Positions 28,764-40,905 of a DNA stretch of 64,000 nt are shown one piece after another. Position 1 is the stretch's first letter. Each line of letters opens with the position of its first letter. Below the pieces are notes generated by a model. It was given only the letters and a program-made list of their open reading frames with translations, had not been told where the DNA came from and searched no databases. The position numbers were made by a program, and so were the translations under genes. Source of the DNA: Pomphorhynchus laevis (lineage: Eukaryota; Acanthocephala; Palaeacanthocephala; Echinorhynchida; Pomphorhynchidae); the NCBI GenBank assembly GCA_012934845.2, contig WNNJ02003583.1:124001-188000 (forward strand), in the 5' to 3' direction.

Positions 28764-30111
28764 TTATTTATTATCCATCCATAAAAATTTGCCACTTAAG
28801 AGTTTAAATTTATTCTTTATATTATTGTGTTGATTTATATATTTTACTATTTTCTGCTTGATGTTATTTTTATAGTAACCTAGTTTAAAATATGTATCTA
28901 TTAAATTATTTAAATGATTTTGAAGAAAGCCAATATCATTACATATTGTTGCAATTCTTAAAATTTCATTATTTAATGTATTATATTTTATATTATATGG
29001 TATGCATGAATGCTCATGCAAAAATATGTTTCTTGTAAATTTAAATATGTCATCTTTACGATATAAATTAATAGTAGTTTTAGTTAATGTTAATTTAATG
29101 TTCATATCTAGATATACACCTTCTTTATCATTAATATTGGTTTTGTTAAGAATAAGGCTTTCTGGATAAATGTGATCACTAATTGAATAAAAATTATTAG
29201 AATTAAATACACATATATCATCAATGTATCGAAACATATTTCATGTATTTATATTGTTTAGATTTAGTTTTTACACAGTTATGAACAAATTCATATTCTA
29301 TAAAGCTTAAAAACAAGTCAGCTATAATTGGGCTACTATTACCACCCATTGGAACACCTTTTACTTGTCTAAATATAGATGTCCCTACTTTTAAATAATT
29401 TTGATTTATCAAAATATTTAAGGATTCTATTAATTCAATTTTATCCATATATTTATATTTATTTGATGGTTTAATTTTTGTTAGATAGGCGTTATAATTA
29501 TTATAACATATATATGTATATCTTTTTCCGAATATAAGATTAATTAATTTTACTAACGCTTCTTTAATATCTACTAAATCTAGATTTGTATAAAGCGTAC
29601 TAAAATCGTATGTATTTATATTTTGAAAATTTGTTCCTTTTGTCTGTTCTGAAAATTCTTTTGTAAAATTAATACTGAAATAGTGTTTTATACCAGTATT
29701 AATTTCGATTACTTTGCAATATTTTTTGAAGTGTGCTTTAATTACTTTAAGTATTTTATTCATATATACAGAAAGTGGTTTTAATGTACATTTAAACGCA
29801 CTACATACGAACATAAGTTTTATTGGATTTTTATGTAATTTTGGATTCCAATATAATATAGGTATAGTTTTATTATCTAATTCAACCTTTATACCCTTTT
29901 TATCCATTATAGAACAGTGACTTGTAATAATTGTTTCTAAACTCAACTCACTACGTTCATATGTTGGATTTACATTTAAATCATTAGAATTATCCTCTTT
30001 CATTAGTATATCATAATAAAGCTTTTTGCATACGAAGACAAAGTTATTACTAGCTTTATCAATAGTTGTTATTATATAGTTATGCTTTAATTTAGTAAGT
30101 TTTGTATACAT
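28764..30111 (-). pseudogene. Penelope-like reverse transcriptase (PLE3)
   Basis: Residues run ITTIDKASNNFVF, IPILYWNPKLHKN, motif A INTYDFSTLYTNLDL, motif B KGVPMGGNSSPIIADLFLSF, then after one frameshift near 29235 motif C MFRYIDDICVF and GVYLDMNIKL. It ends QHNNIKNKFKLLSGKFLWMDNK and a stop, with no GIY-YIG downstream. Catalytic Asp residues in A and C are present. Related to telomerase-type RTs as are all PLEs (family knowledge). Confidence 0.85.
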
Positions 30112-30385
30112 ATCTTTATTAATTCATTTTCTCTCTTTTTGATGTATTTAAGCTTCTACTATTAACCAACTTATCAAAGTAAGCATTTAAGTCATTATAT
30201 AACGAATTGTCAATTTTATTATTATTATTTAATCTAGCTAAAATTAATGAACTAAAATTTATAATAGTATAACTATATTTGTTTGTTTGTTTTTTTTTAA
30301 ATCAATTATTAAAAAAAAATTATTAAAAAAAAATAAATTAATCTAGTATATCATAATAAAGCTATGGCTGCTTTTGCAGTGTCAA

Positions 30386-30535
30386 TTAAAAGATCTTTTA
30401 AAGATCTCTCGGTTGAGGAAAGATTGTTGCTTAATAATGATCGTGCTAATCTAGCATTTAGAAGATCGAATGGAGAGACTGATCTAATGATAAGAAATTT
30501 TCGAGTAGTTCGTCGGCGACCATTCGTGCGTTGGT
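30386..30535 (+). pseudogene. CR1-like LINE ORF1, C-terminal end (C1)
   Basis: SIKRSFKDLSVEERLLLNNDRANLAF..RSNGETDLMIRNFRVVRRRP (quoted in part) carries the R-x-NGETDL-x-IRN signature common to the CR1-like ORF1 copies here. The stop TGA at 30533-30535 overlaps the ORF2 frame, so ORF2 may be reached by reinitiation. The upstream part of ORF1 is missing. Confidence 0.65.
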
Positions 30536-33110
30536 GAGTTTGGAGAGTTCTTCGAGGGATTCCATTTTACAATTAGGAAATCTAGCGCGCATTGATATCA
30601 CATCCAACATTACTACTCAATTACCCTCTGCTTCTGGTATTAGTGTCGCCTATACTAATTTAAGGAGTATTTTACCAAAATTTGTTGAACTTAAGGCATG
30701 GGTCATCTTAAATAAACCAGCGATCCTGGCTCTCACTGAAACATGGCTGCATCGTGATATCCCCGATGGTTTAATTGCTATTATGGGATATAATTTGGTG
30801 AGAGCTGATAGAGAGTCTCGGAAGGGTGGAGGTGTTGCGCTATATATATCGACACCCTTAAACATTACTTCCACTCGTAATTTTAAAAATGAACTGGGCA
30901 CGTGCGAGTTTCTCTCAGTCATTGTTTCACACTTCGGAGGTCCCTTAGGTATTGCCGTGTGCTACAGGTCGCCGCAATCATCCGTATTGAGTCATGAATT
31001 CTCTACACTAATTAGTCAATGTTCTGAGCTTGAAGAATATCTACTAGTTGGCGATTTTAATATACCCTCAGCTGGTTACATCGGGAATTATGTTTTGGAT
31101 AGTAGTTCTTCCAAGTCAGATGCGGATTTGTGGAATTTTCTTACAAATGATCTCATGTTAGAGCAACATGTGCAGTCGCCCACCAGATTCGCGCAAAACC
31201 AGGAATCTTGTCTAGATTTGGTATTTTCCAAATTAATTACAAGTGTGGGTAATATGAGCTATCAGAGTCCTATTGGATTGAGCGATCATTGCATGATCTT
31301 ATTCAATTATTTTTCTAGGTGTATGATCCCAAAACTGGAAAATTTGATAGTGTTGAAAAGATCTTGGCAACAAATTGATGAAGACTCATTACGAGAGGCG
31401 GCACTAAGAACATCATTCAACTGTGCTAGTGAAGACATTGAGGTAAAGTGGCATGTTATTGAATCAGGTTTAGTAGCTCTTGCAGATAAGTTTGCACCAC
31501 TCCGTAGATTACCAAAAAGTAAAGCTAAATACCCTCCTTGGTTTGACACTGAATTGCGATATGCTCTCAAACATAGGAATCGTCTATTTGAACTAAGCCG
31601 TCATCAGAATAATTTTAAAAAGCGGTATACAATGTTCCGAAATTTCGTCAATGGCCTTAAGATTACAAAAAGGCAAAGTTTTGAAGATCAATTAGCTTTA
31701 CAAATTGATACAGAACCAAAAAAATTTTGGGCTTATGTGAAAGGATCCAGAGCTCTGCTACCAGCAATTTCATCTTTAAGAGACGGTAACACTCGAGTGA
31801 CATCGCCAGACAGCATGGCAGAATTGTTTGCATCCGCTTTTGAGCTGACACCAGATGCTTTCTCTAGCATATGTGGAGATGCAGCATCACAACAGGTAGA
31901 AATTGGTTCTCCAGTTTTAACGATAACAGCACATGAGGTTTTTGTTGAATTGGCTAGGTTATCTAGATCATCAGCGGCAGGCCCCGATGATATTCACCCC
32001 CAACTTCTTAAGTTACTTGCTCCTGTTCTGGCTGAGCCATTAGCCTCCATATTTGAGCTGAGCTTGCGCATTTCGAAGTTACCTGCTGCCTGGAAAAAAG
32101 CGATTGTAGTACCAATTTATAAAAATGGTGAAAAAGATGATCCGAATAACTATAGGGCAATAAGTCTAACTAGTGTTGTATGCAAAGTGATTGAGCGCAT
32201 ACTAAACAGACGCATATATGATGATTTGAGTTCGCTAAGAATTCTCAATAATGCACAGCATGGATTTCGCCCTCGGCGTTCATGTCTTACAAACTTATTA
32301 CATGCTCGTGAAGATTGGGTTGGACATGTTGCTAACGGGTACTGTATCGACGTAATATTTCTTGACTTTAGTCGGGCTTTTGATAGGGTGCCCCACAAAA
32401 TGCTAATTTCCACCCTTGAGTCTTATAAAGTCAATCGCTCCATTATAAGCTGGATTCAAGATTTTCTTAAAGATAGATCCTTTGCTGTTCGTGTAGGTCA
32501 ATGCCTATCGTCTTATCGTCCTATCACCTCAGGAGTACCACATGGATCAGTCTTAGGACCCTTGTTGTTTAACATATTTATAAATCAGCTACTAGATTTA
32601 ATTGAGGATTGTAGTGTTTTAGCTTTTGCCGACGATGTAAAGGTATGGAAATTGATTAAAACCAACAAGGATCGAAATGACTTTCAAAATATCCTAAACA
32701 TTGTTTATCGATGGTCTTTAAACACTGGAATTACATTGAATATTAAAAAGTGTGCACATATGAGATTAGGTCATAGCAATGTGAGTCAAGAATATTTTAT
32801 TGGCGATGAGTTTGTTGTTTCCACGCAGTCCATTCTGGATCTTGGTATAATTGTTCAAAACAATCTGAAAACACGTACTAACACTGATAGGATTTGTAAC
32901 GCAGCAAGAAGAATGACCTATATTGTCAAAAATTGCTTTAAAGATTTATCTCACGTTTGTGTTGTGCGTTTATATAATGCTCTTATAAGACCGATATTAG
33001 AATATGTGTCGCCAGTAGTCTTTCCGTGTACGCGTAGAGAACTTGATCAATTAGAGCGCATACTTCGACGGTTTACGAAATTATGTCCTCAGGTACGATA
33101 TCTTCCCTAT
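30531..33110 (+). CDS. CR1-like LINE ORF2: endonuclease and RT, long open frame
   Basis: About 860 uninterrupted LINE codons; the open frame runs a further 11 codons into the LTR. Endonuclease (residues about 40-265): TNLRSILPK, ALTETWLH, GGGVALYI, LVGDFNIPS, GLSDHCMI. RT (about 480-760): KKAIVVPIYKNGEKDDPNNYR, motif A VIFLDFSRAFDRVPHKM, motif B SGVPHGSVLGPLLFNIF, motif C LAFADDVKVW. Motif B has His where Gln is nearly invariant (PQG), and the second copy at 58 kb keeps Gln, so the RT is probably impaired. No ATG opens the frame; the first listed codon is TTG. Confidence 0.9.
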
Positions 33111-33190
33111 TGTGATAATCTAACATGTAATCATATTGTATAACTATATTCTAGATTGTTGAATAAAGCCTTATTTGGTTTATCATTACA
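33111..33190 (+). repeat. Left LTR, 80 bp
   Basis: Starts TGTGATAATC and ends ATCATTACA, with a GAATAAAG polyadenylation-like signal. Identical to the right LTR. The sequence just inside (ATTTATTCAAC) is complementary to the LTR's GTTGAATAAA, a possible self-priming site. Confidence 0.9.
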
Positions 33191-36100
33191 ATTTATTCAA
33201 CAGTTGTAAGTACTTTAATAATCAATTCTTTTTATAACGTTCAATTCTTTTTAATAATCAATTCTTTTTCGAACTCGGATTTTCAACAATTGACGTCCAA
33301 CGTTTCCATGGATAAACTTCTTATACCTCAACCTTTCAATCTGGATCCAGACACATCAGATTGTCAAGACGAATGGATTCACTGGCGCCAAAAGCTACAA
33401 AAATTTTTTCTCGTTGCAAGTCACAGTAACAGATGACCAGAAACGATTTGTACTTATTAACTTACTGTCATTAAGACTTTACTTACTGATCAAAGATTCT
33501 AGAACATTCGACTCAGCCTTAAATATACTCGATAAGCAATTTCAGAAGCCAGTTAACGCGGTTTTTAATAGATTTCAACTGCATACTTGTCGTCAAGATA
33601 AAACGATGAATATCCAGCAATATGTGAGAAAACTTGAAGAGTTGGCAACAAAGTGTAATTTTGAAGATGTCGATGCCGCAACTAACCGTCGAAGCCATAT
33701 CATTGACGCCCTCGTCCATGGTCTACTCAATTCTTATATACGTGAGAGGATACTCGAATCGAATAAAACTGACTTCGATGAAATTGTTTTAATGGCATCA
33801 TCTCTAGAGGCCGCACAACAACAAGCAGCCGTTTTTACTTCAAATGACGAGACAAGATCAATGCTAGCATCGGTTTCAGCGGACAACAATAACGAACCCT
33901 CCCATTCCGAATTCGATGATGACAAATCGATTAACGCAGCCTTGCGAAACAAAATTACCAAACGCTGTTACTTTTGCGGTAATCATTATCACCCCCGCAG
34001 TAAGTGTCCTGCAAGAGACGTTACTTGCAACATTTGTTCTAAACATGGTCATTTTGCCAAAGTCTGTCAATCAAAATTAAAATTTTCCACCTCGACTTCA
34101 TCGGCGTTATGTTCCATGTCCAACTTAGAGGATCCAAGTTCATTGACTTCCATTACAATCAATGGTCAACAAATCGAATGTCTTCTAGATACGGGCAGTT
34201 CAGAAAATTTCATTGACACGAATATCGCACATAAATTACAACTGACAACCACATCTTGCTGTAAAACAGTTTATATGGCGTCCTCCTCCTCTTGGGCCAC
34301 AATTACAAAACAGTGCACAACAAACATTGAGTTGAATAAAAATACTTATCCACGCTGCCGCTTTTCATTGTTGTCGTCATTATGCGCTGATGCCATATTA
34401 GGCAGAGAATTCATGAAGGAACATGAATTCATAACGTTCCCATTCGGTGGAAATTTGCCTGGACTAACTCTCGCTAACATATCTCCAGCATCTGCCATAA
34501 AAATCCAGCCATTAACACTTTTTCCGAATTTGCCGAAACATCTCATTCCAGTTGCCACGAAATCAAGAAGACAGACACTATCAAACGCCGAGTTTATTCG
34601 AAGCCAAGTAGCTAACTTACTCAAATCCGGCATTATTTGAGAAAGCAGATCGCCTTGGCGCTCACAGGTTCTTGTTGTTACAAATAGGAATGGTAGACAG
34701 AGAATGGTTGTCGACTACTCGCAAACTATTAACCGATTCACATCTTTGGATGCCTACCCTCTTCCTAATATCGATGACCTCATTTCGAAGATTGCAACAC
34801 ATTCCGTGTTTTCGACGCTCGATCTTTCCAGTGCTTACTATCAGATTCCATTGCTGGAGGAAGATAAAAAATACACGGCTTTCGAAGCATCAGGACGTTT
34901 GTACGAATTCCAGCGAATTCCTTTTGGGCTTACAAATGCTGTTTCTGCTTTCCAACGAATCATGAATAACCTCATCGAACACTATCAACTTGAAGGAGTA
35001 TTTGCTTACTTAGATGACATCATCGTGTGTGGAAATAGCACTGATGAACACGACAAAAGACTAGATCGTCTAACGACCATCGCTAATCAGCTCAACATCA
35101 AATTCTCTCCGGAAAAGTCGCGTTTGGGTAAGACACAACTCAATTTTTTGGGCTACCATATTCGACATGGTTGCATCAAACCTGACACTGAAAGAATTAA
35201 GCCATTTCTTACTTACCCGATTCCGGAAAATCACACTTCACTACAGAGACTCCTCGGTATGCTCGCTTACTATTCGAGGTGGATCCCTTCTTTCTCGGCA
35301 AAGATACGCCCACTGGTAGAATCGAAAGATTTTCCCCTCGATCGTGCTGTCATCCGACAGATAGAAGAAATAAAGTCGGAAATCTCGAATTCATTTTTAT
35401 GTGCTTACAATCCGGATCTTTCCTTGACTGTTGAAACTGACGCCTCATATTCATCTATCGGCGCGGTGCTCAGTCAAAACAACTGCCCCGTCGCCTTCTA
35501 TTCACGATCCTTGCCTAAAACAGCGTTGCGACAGTCGAGTGTGGAAAAGGAGGCTTACGCGATTGTGGAAGCTCTTAAATATTGGAAGCATTTCCTGCTA
35601 GGACGCTATTTCATTGTCAAAACCGATCAGAGGTCAGTGTCATTTATGTTTGATCAAAAACTGTCGAATCGCATAAAAAGTGACAAAATCGCTCGATGGA
35701 GAATTGAACTTGCACCTTACAATTTTGGCATTGAATACCGGCCCGGACAATCAAATAAAGCTGCTGACGCAATGTCTAGGATAACATGTTCGTCTTGCAA
35801 AACAGTTAATGATCTTAAGATCTTGCATAATTCATTGTGTCATCCGGGTGTCAGTCGATTACTTCACTACGTTCGTTCGCATGAGTTACCTTTTGACAAA
35901 AGTGACGTTGCGGACGTTGTCTCTTCGTGTCAAATTTGCGCCGAATTGAAGCCTCGATACGTTAGACCAGAAACAGCACATGTCATCAAGGCTACGCATC
36001 CATTTGAATGGCTAAGCATTGACTTTAAAGGCCCATTGACATCAACTACAGAAAACAAATATCTCCTTTGTGTCGTTGACGAATATTCTCGCTTTCCGTT

Positions 36101-36932
36101 CGCCATACCGTGTAAGGATACATCTTCTATATCAGTCATCAATTGCCTGAATCAAATCTTCAGTGTTTTTGGTTACCCAGCCAACGTTCACAGTGACCAA
36201 GCAACATGTTTTCAATCCAACGAATTCCGAACGTATCTAAATTCTCGCGGTATTAGCTGCACCCGCAGTTCGTGCTACAACCCACGTGGTAACGGACAGG
36301 CCGAACGATTCGTTGGAATAATCTGGAAGACAACCCAACTCGCCCTCAAAACTCACAGGAAAACACTGGCGGAATGGGAATTTGTTCTGCCATTGGTTTT
36401 GTCATCTTTGCGCAGCTTACTGTGTACCGCGATAGGGGAGACTCCACATCAACGACTATTTTCTTTCCCAAGGAATTCTTGTAACAAATGTATCGTTCCG
36501 AGATGGTTGGGAACAGGTGAAAACGTGCTTTTAAATCAGAATCCAATGTCTAAATCAAATCCGTTGTTTTCGCAGGCTGAAATCTTACAATCAAATGGTA
36601 ACTACGCTACTATTCGGAAACCTTGCGGGAAAGAGATGAATGTGTCCGTAAGAAGACTGACCAGGTACCCTATTACAAATTCTAACATAGATAACGATAT
36701 GCTACTGATTGATCGGACATCAGAAGGAGACGGCATGCATTCAAAAACCGACTCGACAATCGTATCACGACAATCATTGAATGGAGCTGATAATATTACA
36801 CAAGTTGGAATCGGTAACTATCGGAGTGAAGAGAATCAACAAGTCGAACATAATAGACTTCAAGAATTACGGCGTAGTCCTAGGGATAGAAGAACTCCGA
36901 AGTACCTAGACGATTATATAATCGGGGAAGAC

Positions 36933-37012
36933 TGTGATAATCTAACATGTAATCATATTGTATAACTATATTCTAGATTGTTGAATAAAGCCTTATTTGG
37001 TTTATCATTACA
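36933..37012 (+). repeat. Right LTR, 80 bp
   Basis: Identical to the left LTR; followed by the second CCTAT and the remaining CR1-like ORF2 end. Confidence 0.9.
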
Positions 37013-37362
37013 CCTATGAAGCACGAATAAAAAGTTTAAATATGCCGACAGTGCGTGAAAAATTCCTTCTTTTCGACCTTCTAGCTATGTATCGACTAGT
37101 TAATAAAGATGAAAATTTTCCAGCAAATAGAGTTGAACTCAATGAACGGGATGGACGTAGAGGGCACTCGAAAGTACTAGTAGTACATGAGCACGGAAAA
37201 TACCGTCGTCATTTCCGACTGTCTCATCGAGCGGTGAATATTTGGAATCGTCTTCCAGTTGATGTCGTTGCGGTGCATACAATCAATGAATTTAAATCCA
37301 ATATAAAGAACTGGATTCGAAATGAGAACGAGTGGTGGTTGCTGCAGTACCCATGGTTCTGA
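37013..37362 (+). pseudogene. CR1-like LINE ORF2 C-terminus (C1), right of the LTR element
   Basis: YEARIKSLNMPTVREKFLLF, DLLAMYRLVNKDENFPANRV, HFRLSHRAVNIWNRLPVDVV and NEFKSNIKNWI are the usual CR1 ORF2 C-terminal block, matching the copy at 59.3-59.65 kb. A short 3' UTR follows to about 37445. Confidence 0.85.
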
Positions 37363-37467
37363 TATATATACTGAACGATTTTTTTGATTTTTTCTTGTAT
37401 TTATTTGTTTTTTTATGTGAGCGGTCAAAACAGCCTTATGACTATGACCTGTATTAATTTTTTTAAA

Positions 37468-37486
37468 GGTAACCCTCTAATGGGCC
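37468..37486 (-). promoter_or_regulatory. 3' hairpin of R2-type LINE (I)
   Basis: Sense GGCCCATTAGAGGGTTACC; CCC/GGG and GG/CC kept although loop and bulge differ. Confidence 0.6.
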
Positions 37487-37744
37487 CTATTTGTCAATTC
37501 AACAAAAAAAATAATTATCTGTATGTGTAGTTATGCAAAAACTGGACGATGAAACGCCGATCTGGATCCTCTAATGCACCGGGATACCATCCTTGCGAGA
37601 CGGATGCCTATTCTACAACGCAGCGTTGAAATTACATCCGAATACTTAACCTCTGCTCTTTCGGCGATAGTATTCGCGATTTTTTTCAGAAGACTTTCCG
37701 TGCCCTTACCTGCACCTCCAGAGTTCGACAACACAACAGGATGT

Positions 37745-38150
37745 GTATAATGTATATCTATATTAAAAGATATTAAAAGATAAAGATATTAAAAGATAAT
37801 GTATATCTTTTTCCGAATATAAGATTAATTAATTTTACTAACGCTTCTTTAATATCTACTAAACCTAGATTTGTATAAAGAGTACTAAAATCGTATGTAT
37901 TTATATTTTGAAAATTTATTCCTTTTGTCTGTTCTAAAAATTCTTTTGTAGAATTAATACTGAAATAGTGTTTTATACCAGTATTAATTTCGATTACCTT
38001 GCAATATTTTTTAAAGTGTGCTTTAATTACTTTAAGTATTTTATTCATATAGACAGAAAGTGGTTTTAATGTACATTTAAACGCACTACATATGAACCTA
38101 GGTTTTATTGGATTTTTATGTAATTTTGGATTCCAATATAATATAAGAAT
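37745..38150 (-). mobile_element. Penelope-like RT fragment PLE4
   Basis: Encodes PLSVYMNKILKVIKAHFKKY to motif A INTYDFSTLYTNLGL and GKRYT, nearly identical to PLE3. Both ends are fold-back-like: near 38140-38160 AATATAATATA is answered by TATATTATATT, and near 37760-37800 there are short ATATTAAAAGAT repeats. Confidence 0.8.
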
Positions 38151-38515
38151 CTATATTATATTGAAATCTCTGAATTAATGTGGGCTTAAGTGTCTAAACT
38201 CTGCTTTCAAGGGAAGTGCGCTAATGTAAGAGGACGCTCCCTGTCCTTGTGCAAAAATCATCGCGTGTTGCATTTTAGTAGGTAAATTTGATAAAGTGTT
38301 GTCCAATCGCTCCTCAATATATTTTTGTCGTTTGAGCGTTAGCTCTCTTTTTAATCGATTTTGTTCCTCCCGGAGGAGATCTCATTGATGGCCGCTTTCA
38401 TAGGACTTACAGAAGTCTTTCGAACTTTCGAACTCGACCGTTGCAGCAAGAATTGGGTCGATCACGCCTAATCCCCCTTTGAAATCGGTGATGATATTAA
38501 TACCTGCATATCGGA

Positions 38516-39145
38516 GATGATATCTTGGCTAAATAATGCGGGTGCCAATCCGTTGAATATACTGTCACGTAGAGAACCAACCAGATTCACGTCACATGGA
38601 GTCGAACGCATAAAATGTTTAATTTATAATAATAAATTAAAAAAATTATTATTAAGAAAACAACTAGAGCCGCTGGTCTTTCCGGAGTTGATGCAAAAGA
38701 ATGGAATCACATGCTCAAATCACTTGACCGGAATTCTAAAAAATTGGCTGAAGCAATGGCGTCGATGACGTATAGACTAGCCACAGAAAAACAAAATTCA
38801 GGTGCAACAAGTGCGCTTATGATATCCAGATTAATTGCACTGGACAAATCCCCGGGCATACATCTTATTGGAATTGGAGAAGTGTACCGTCGTATTATGG
38901 CAAAAGTGATTTTGAGAAAGATATCCCGACACGTCCAAACCGTAGCAAGTAATATTCAACTATGCGCTGGGCAGCGATGTGTCATCGAATATGCTTTAAG
39001 AAATATTCGTACTTCACTAGAGGCTTCTCAGGATTTATGTTTATTACAGATCGATGCAGATAATGCTTTTAACAAAATTAATAGGAAAGTTGCTATGTCA
39101 AATATAAATTATATATGTCTCTCGCTATATCCCATACTTCACAAC
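38516..39145 (+). pseudogene. R2-type LINE RT fragment (J), 3'-cut by a Jockey/I-like LINE
   Basis: HGVERIKCL and GLSGVDAKEW (interrupted by an AT-rich palindromic insertion near 38620-38660), AMASMTYRLATEKQNSGATS, PGIHLIGIGEVYRRIMAKVIL, then motif A LQIDADNAFNKINRKVAM. The frame ends at the junction with J2 near 39145. Closest in pattern to copy C. Confidence 0.75.
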
Positions 39146-40905
39146 TCGTAGATGGACGATCCAACACTCGTGATGGTAATGATAGTTTAATCGAATTTAA
39201 TTCCTACCTCTCCTCGCAAGCTACAGCATTGCTGTCGACAACCCATAAAAGTCGCATGTTCAGTCCCACTCCGACAAATCTCAAGACATTAGCATATTTG
39301 CTCCGTCTACCCAATCTCTCTGTTTCTGCCAGACAAGTTATCTCGAAAGAATATTGGATCACTAGGTATAGGTTCCAACTGGGTAAAGATAGGGCGAGCA
39401 TTACTCGTCTTAACCCCCTCAGTCTTCCTTTTAGAAGATATTCACGAAGGGGAAGTTTGTCTGTTGGAGGGATAGGGCATTGGGTTGGATTGGTAATATA
39501 GGTCTTGACTAAGTTTTGAACGAATCATTATCCCTACACAATTATGGAGCCACTCAATCACCGCAACCAATCCCGCCTTGGGGAGACATTAGGAGTAGAG
39601 ACTTATCTGTCACAGATAGTCTCAATGCCTGGGGACCTCTTCCGGGCACCTCCAAATCCGTCGCTCCACTCTCTTCTCGTGTTTGTCAGCTATTGACAGC
39701 GGAACAAAGAAGGGAGGTGGCCGTCACAATGCTGTTAGCCACCCCATCCGATGTGGCCGGCATAAATATTAGTAGGAGAATTTTTTATACCAAAAAAGTA
39801 TCCGGTCTCTTGTCCTAAAGACCTGCGGCCCATTTCGATTCAAAATTCCCTCGTCCCGATCTACGGAAAAGCGCTTACGCATAGAATCCGCGATCATATG
39901 AGTGGGCGAAATTTAATCCCACCTGGTTTCCATGGGTTCGTCAAAGGTCGCTCGGTCCATTCAGCGGTAGGTGAAGTGCATCACATCTGTCAGGAGAATA
40001 GTCATCAACTTGCTGTGGCTGTTTTCCTTGATTTTTCCTCTGCATTTGACCGCATCTCTATTCCCTCTGTTGTCTCTTCTCTCAGGTCCCTCGGGTGTCC
40101 TGCGAGAATTATTAACAGGGTGGAGATACTGCTGTACACCAAGCGATTCTATTATGAAGACGACCCTGATGCGCGTCAGTTCTACCCTATTACGAGTGTG
40201 CCTCAAGGCTCCCCTCTCTTCTATCTTATATCTTGCGGCTTCCATTATACTCCTTTAAACATTTAAACGCGAACAACGTCTAGTGGTATACACTGATGAT
40301 ACCACAGCCCTGTTCTCTGGACGCAGGTGTAAAGACGTAGTCTCGGACATCAGCCGCTTCTTTTTAAGATTAAAAGGGCACTTACCCAAGTCCAATCTTA
40401 TTCAAAACTCTGCTAAATCGCAGGTGGTTGTCGTTCATGGCGCCCCTTGCAACAAAGAAAAAACTTAAGAGATTAGCACTCTCTGCGCTCTCCTCTATTT
40501 TGATTAATCAACCACACCCTGTCTTCACGAGTCAAGTAAAATACCTGGCGTTCACGTTACGATGAAATGGTCGGCAAAAGCCGACCTGGATCCTGAAGAA
40601 CCTGGATCCAGAACGTATCCTGAAGAGAACTAGGTAGGCCCTGAAACGGACCCAGCATATGTCATTAATTGGGAAACCCAGGTACGCCTCTGGGGCACTT
40701 GGGCTGTCTTGGGATTAGTCTTCTTTTCTAGAGGACGTTCACCAGAGCAAAGGCTAAGGTTACTAAAGCTGCTCATCTCTCGATTATCCAGCATAGTCCG
40801 CCTCGATTGGGCTCTTCGGGGGGGGTGAAAGATCCCGGGTGGTTCAGCCGTAGAGCGGCGTGGTGGATTGGCTGTGGGGGTCAGATCCCTCATGACCTGA
40901 ATCCG
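39146..40905 (+). mobile_element. Jockey/I-like LINE copy J2, 5'-truncated
   Basis: Pre-RT linker (SYLSSQATALLSTTHKSRM, RQVISKEYWITRYRFQLGKD), RT with KGRSVHSAVGEVHHICQENS, motif A AVFLDFSSAFDRISIPSV, motif B SVPQGSPL, motif C MVYTDDTTALFSGR, and the C-terminal part to about 40905, where it abuts the CR1-like copy A2 tail to tail. Several frameshifts. Same family as J1, J3 and J4. Confidence 0.8.

Larger units (their letters stand above)
28396..30240 (-). mobile_element. Penelope-like element PLE3, most complete RT copy
   Basis: Minus strand: linker (30240-30115), RT in two frames (30111-29221 and 29237-28764), then about 370 bp of non-coding 3' sequence ending ACTCAGTTAGCTGATTT. The endonuclease is absent; the 5' truncation lies in the linker at the same point as in PLE2. 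Confidence 0.85.
33111..37012 (+). mobile_element. Ty3/gypsy-type LTR retrotransposon with 80-bp LTRs
   Basis: Fossil or recent copy inserted in the CR1-like LINE C1 with a 5-bp CCTAT duplication. Parts in order: 80-bp left LTR, gag with two CCHC zinc knuckles (about 33.3-34.1 kb), protease with a DTGSS motif (about 34.2 kb), RT with YLDDIIV, RNase H, integrase with an HHCC-type zinc domain and catalytic core (about 35.8-36.6 kb), 80-bp right LTR. The order RT-RNase H-integrase places it in Ty3/gypsy; the clade is not resolved. The two LTRs are identical, so insertion is young. It looks almost whole, with about two breaks. No envelope gene is seen. Confidence 0.9.
30362..37445 (+). mobile_element. 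CR1-like LINE copy C1, split by an LTR element
   Basis: ORF1 end (30386-30535), ORF2 (30531 to 33110, then 37013-37362) and a short 3' UTR, interrupted by the LTR element at 33111-37012, which is flanked by a CCTAT target duplication. The first 24 bp (CTATGGCTGCTTTTGCAGTG) come from an R2-type RT motif B, identical to the start of copy A at 17925. Confidence 0.85.
37446..38515 (-). mobile_element. R2-type LINE 3' part (I), minus strand, with PLE4 inserted
   Basis: 38515-38160 encodes FKGGLGVIDPILAATVEF and GASSYISALPLKAEFRHL; 37734-37531 encodes the end of the endonuclease region (SNSGGAGKGTESLLKKIA..CRIGIRLARMVSRCIRGSRS), followed by the hairpin at 37468. The catalytic endonuclease segment between them is missing, and a Penelope-like RT fragment (37745-38150) fills the gap. 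Confidence 0.75.
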
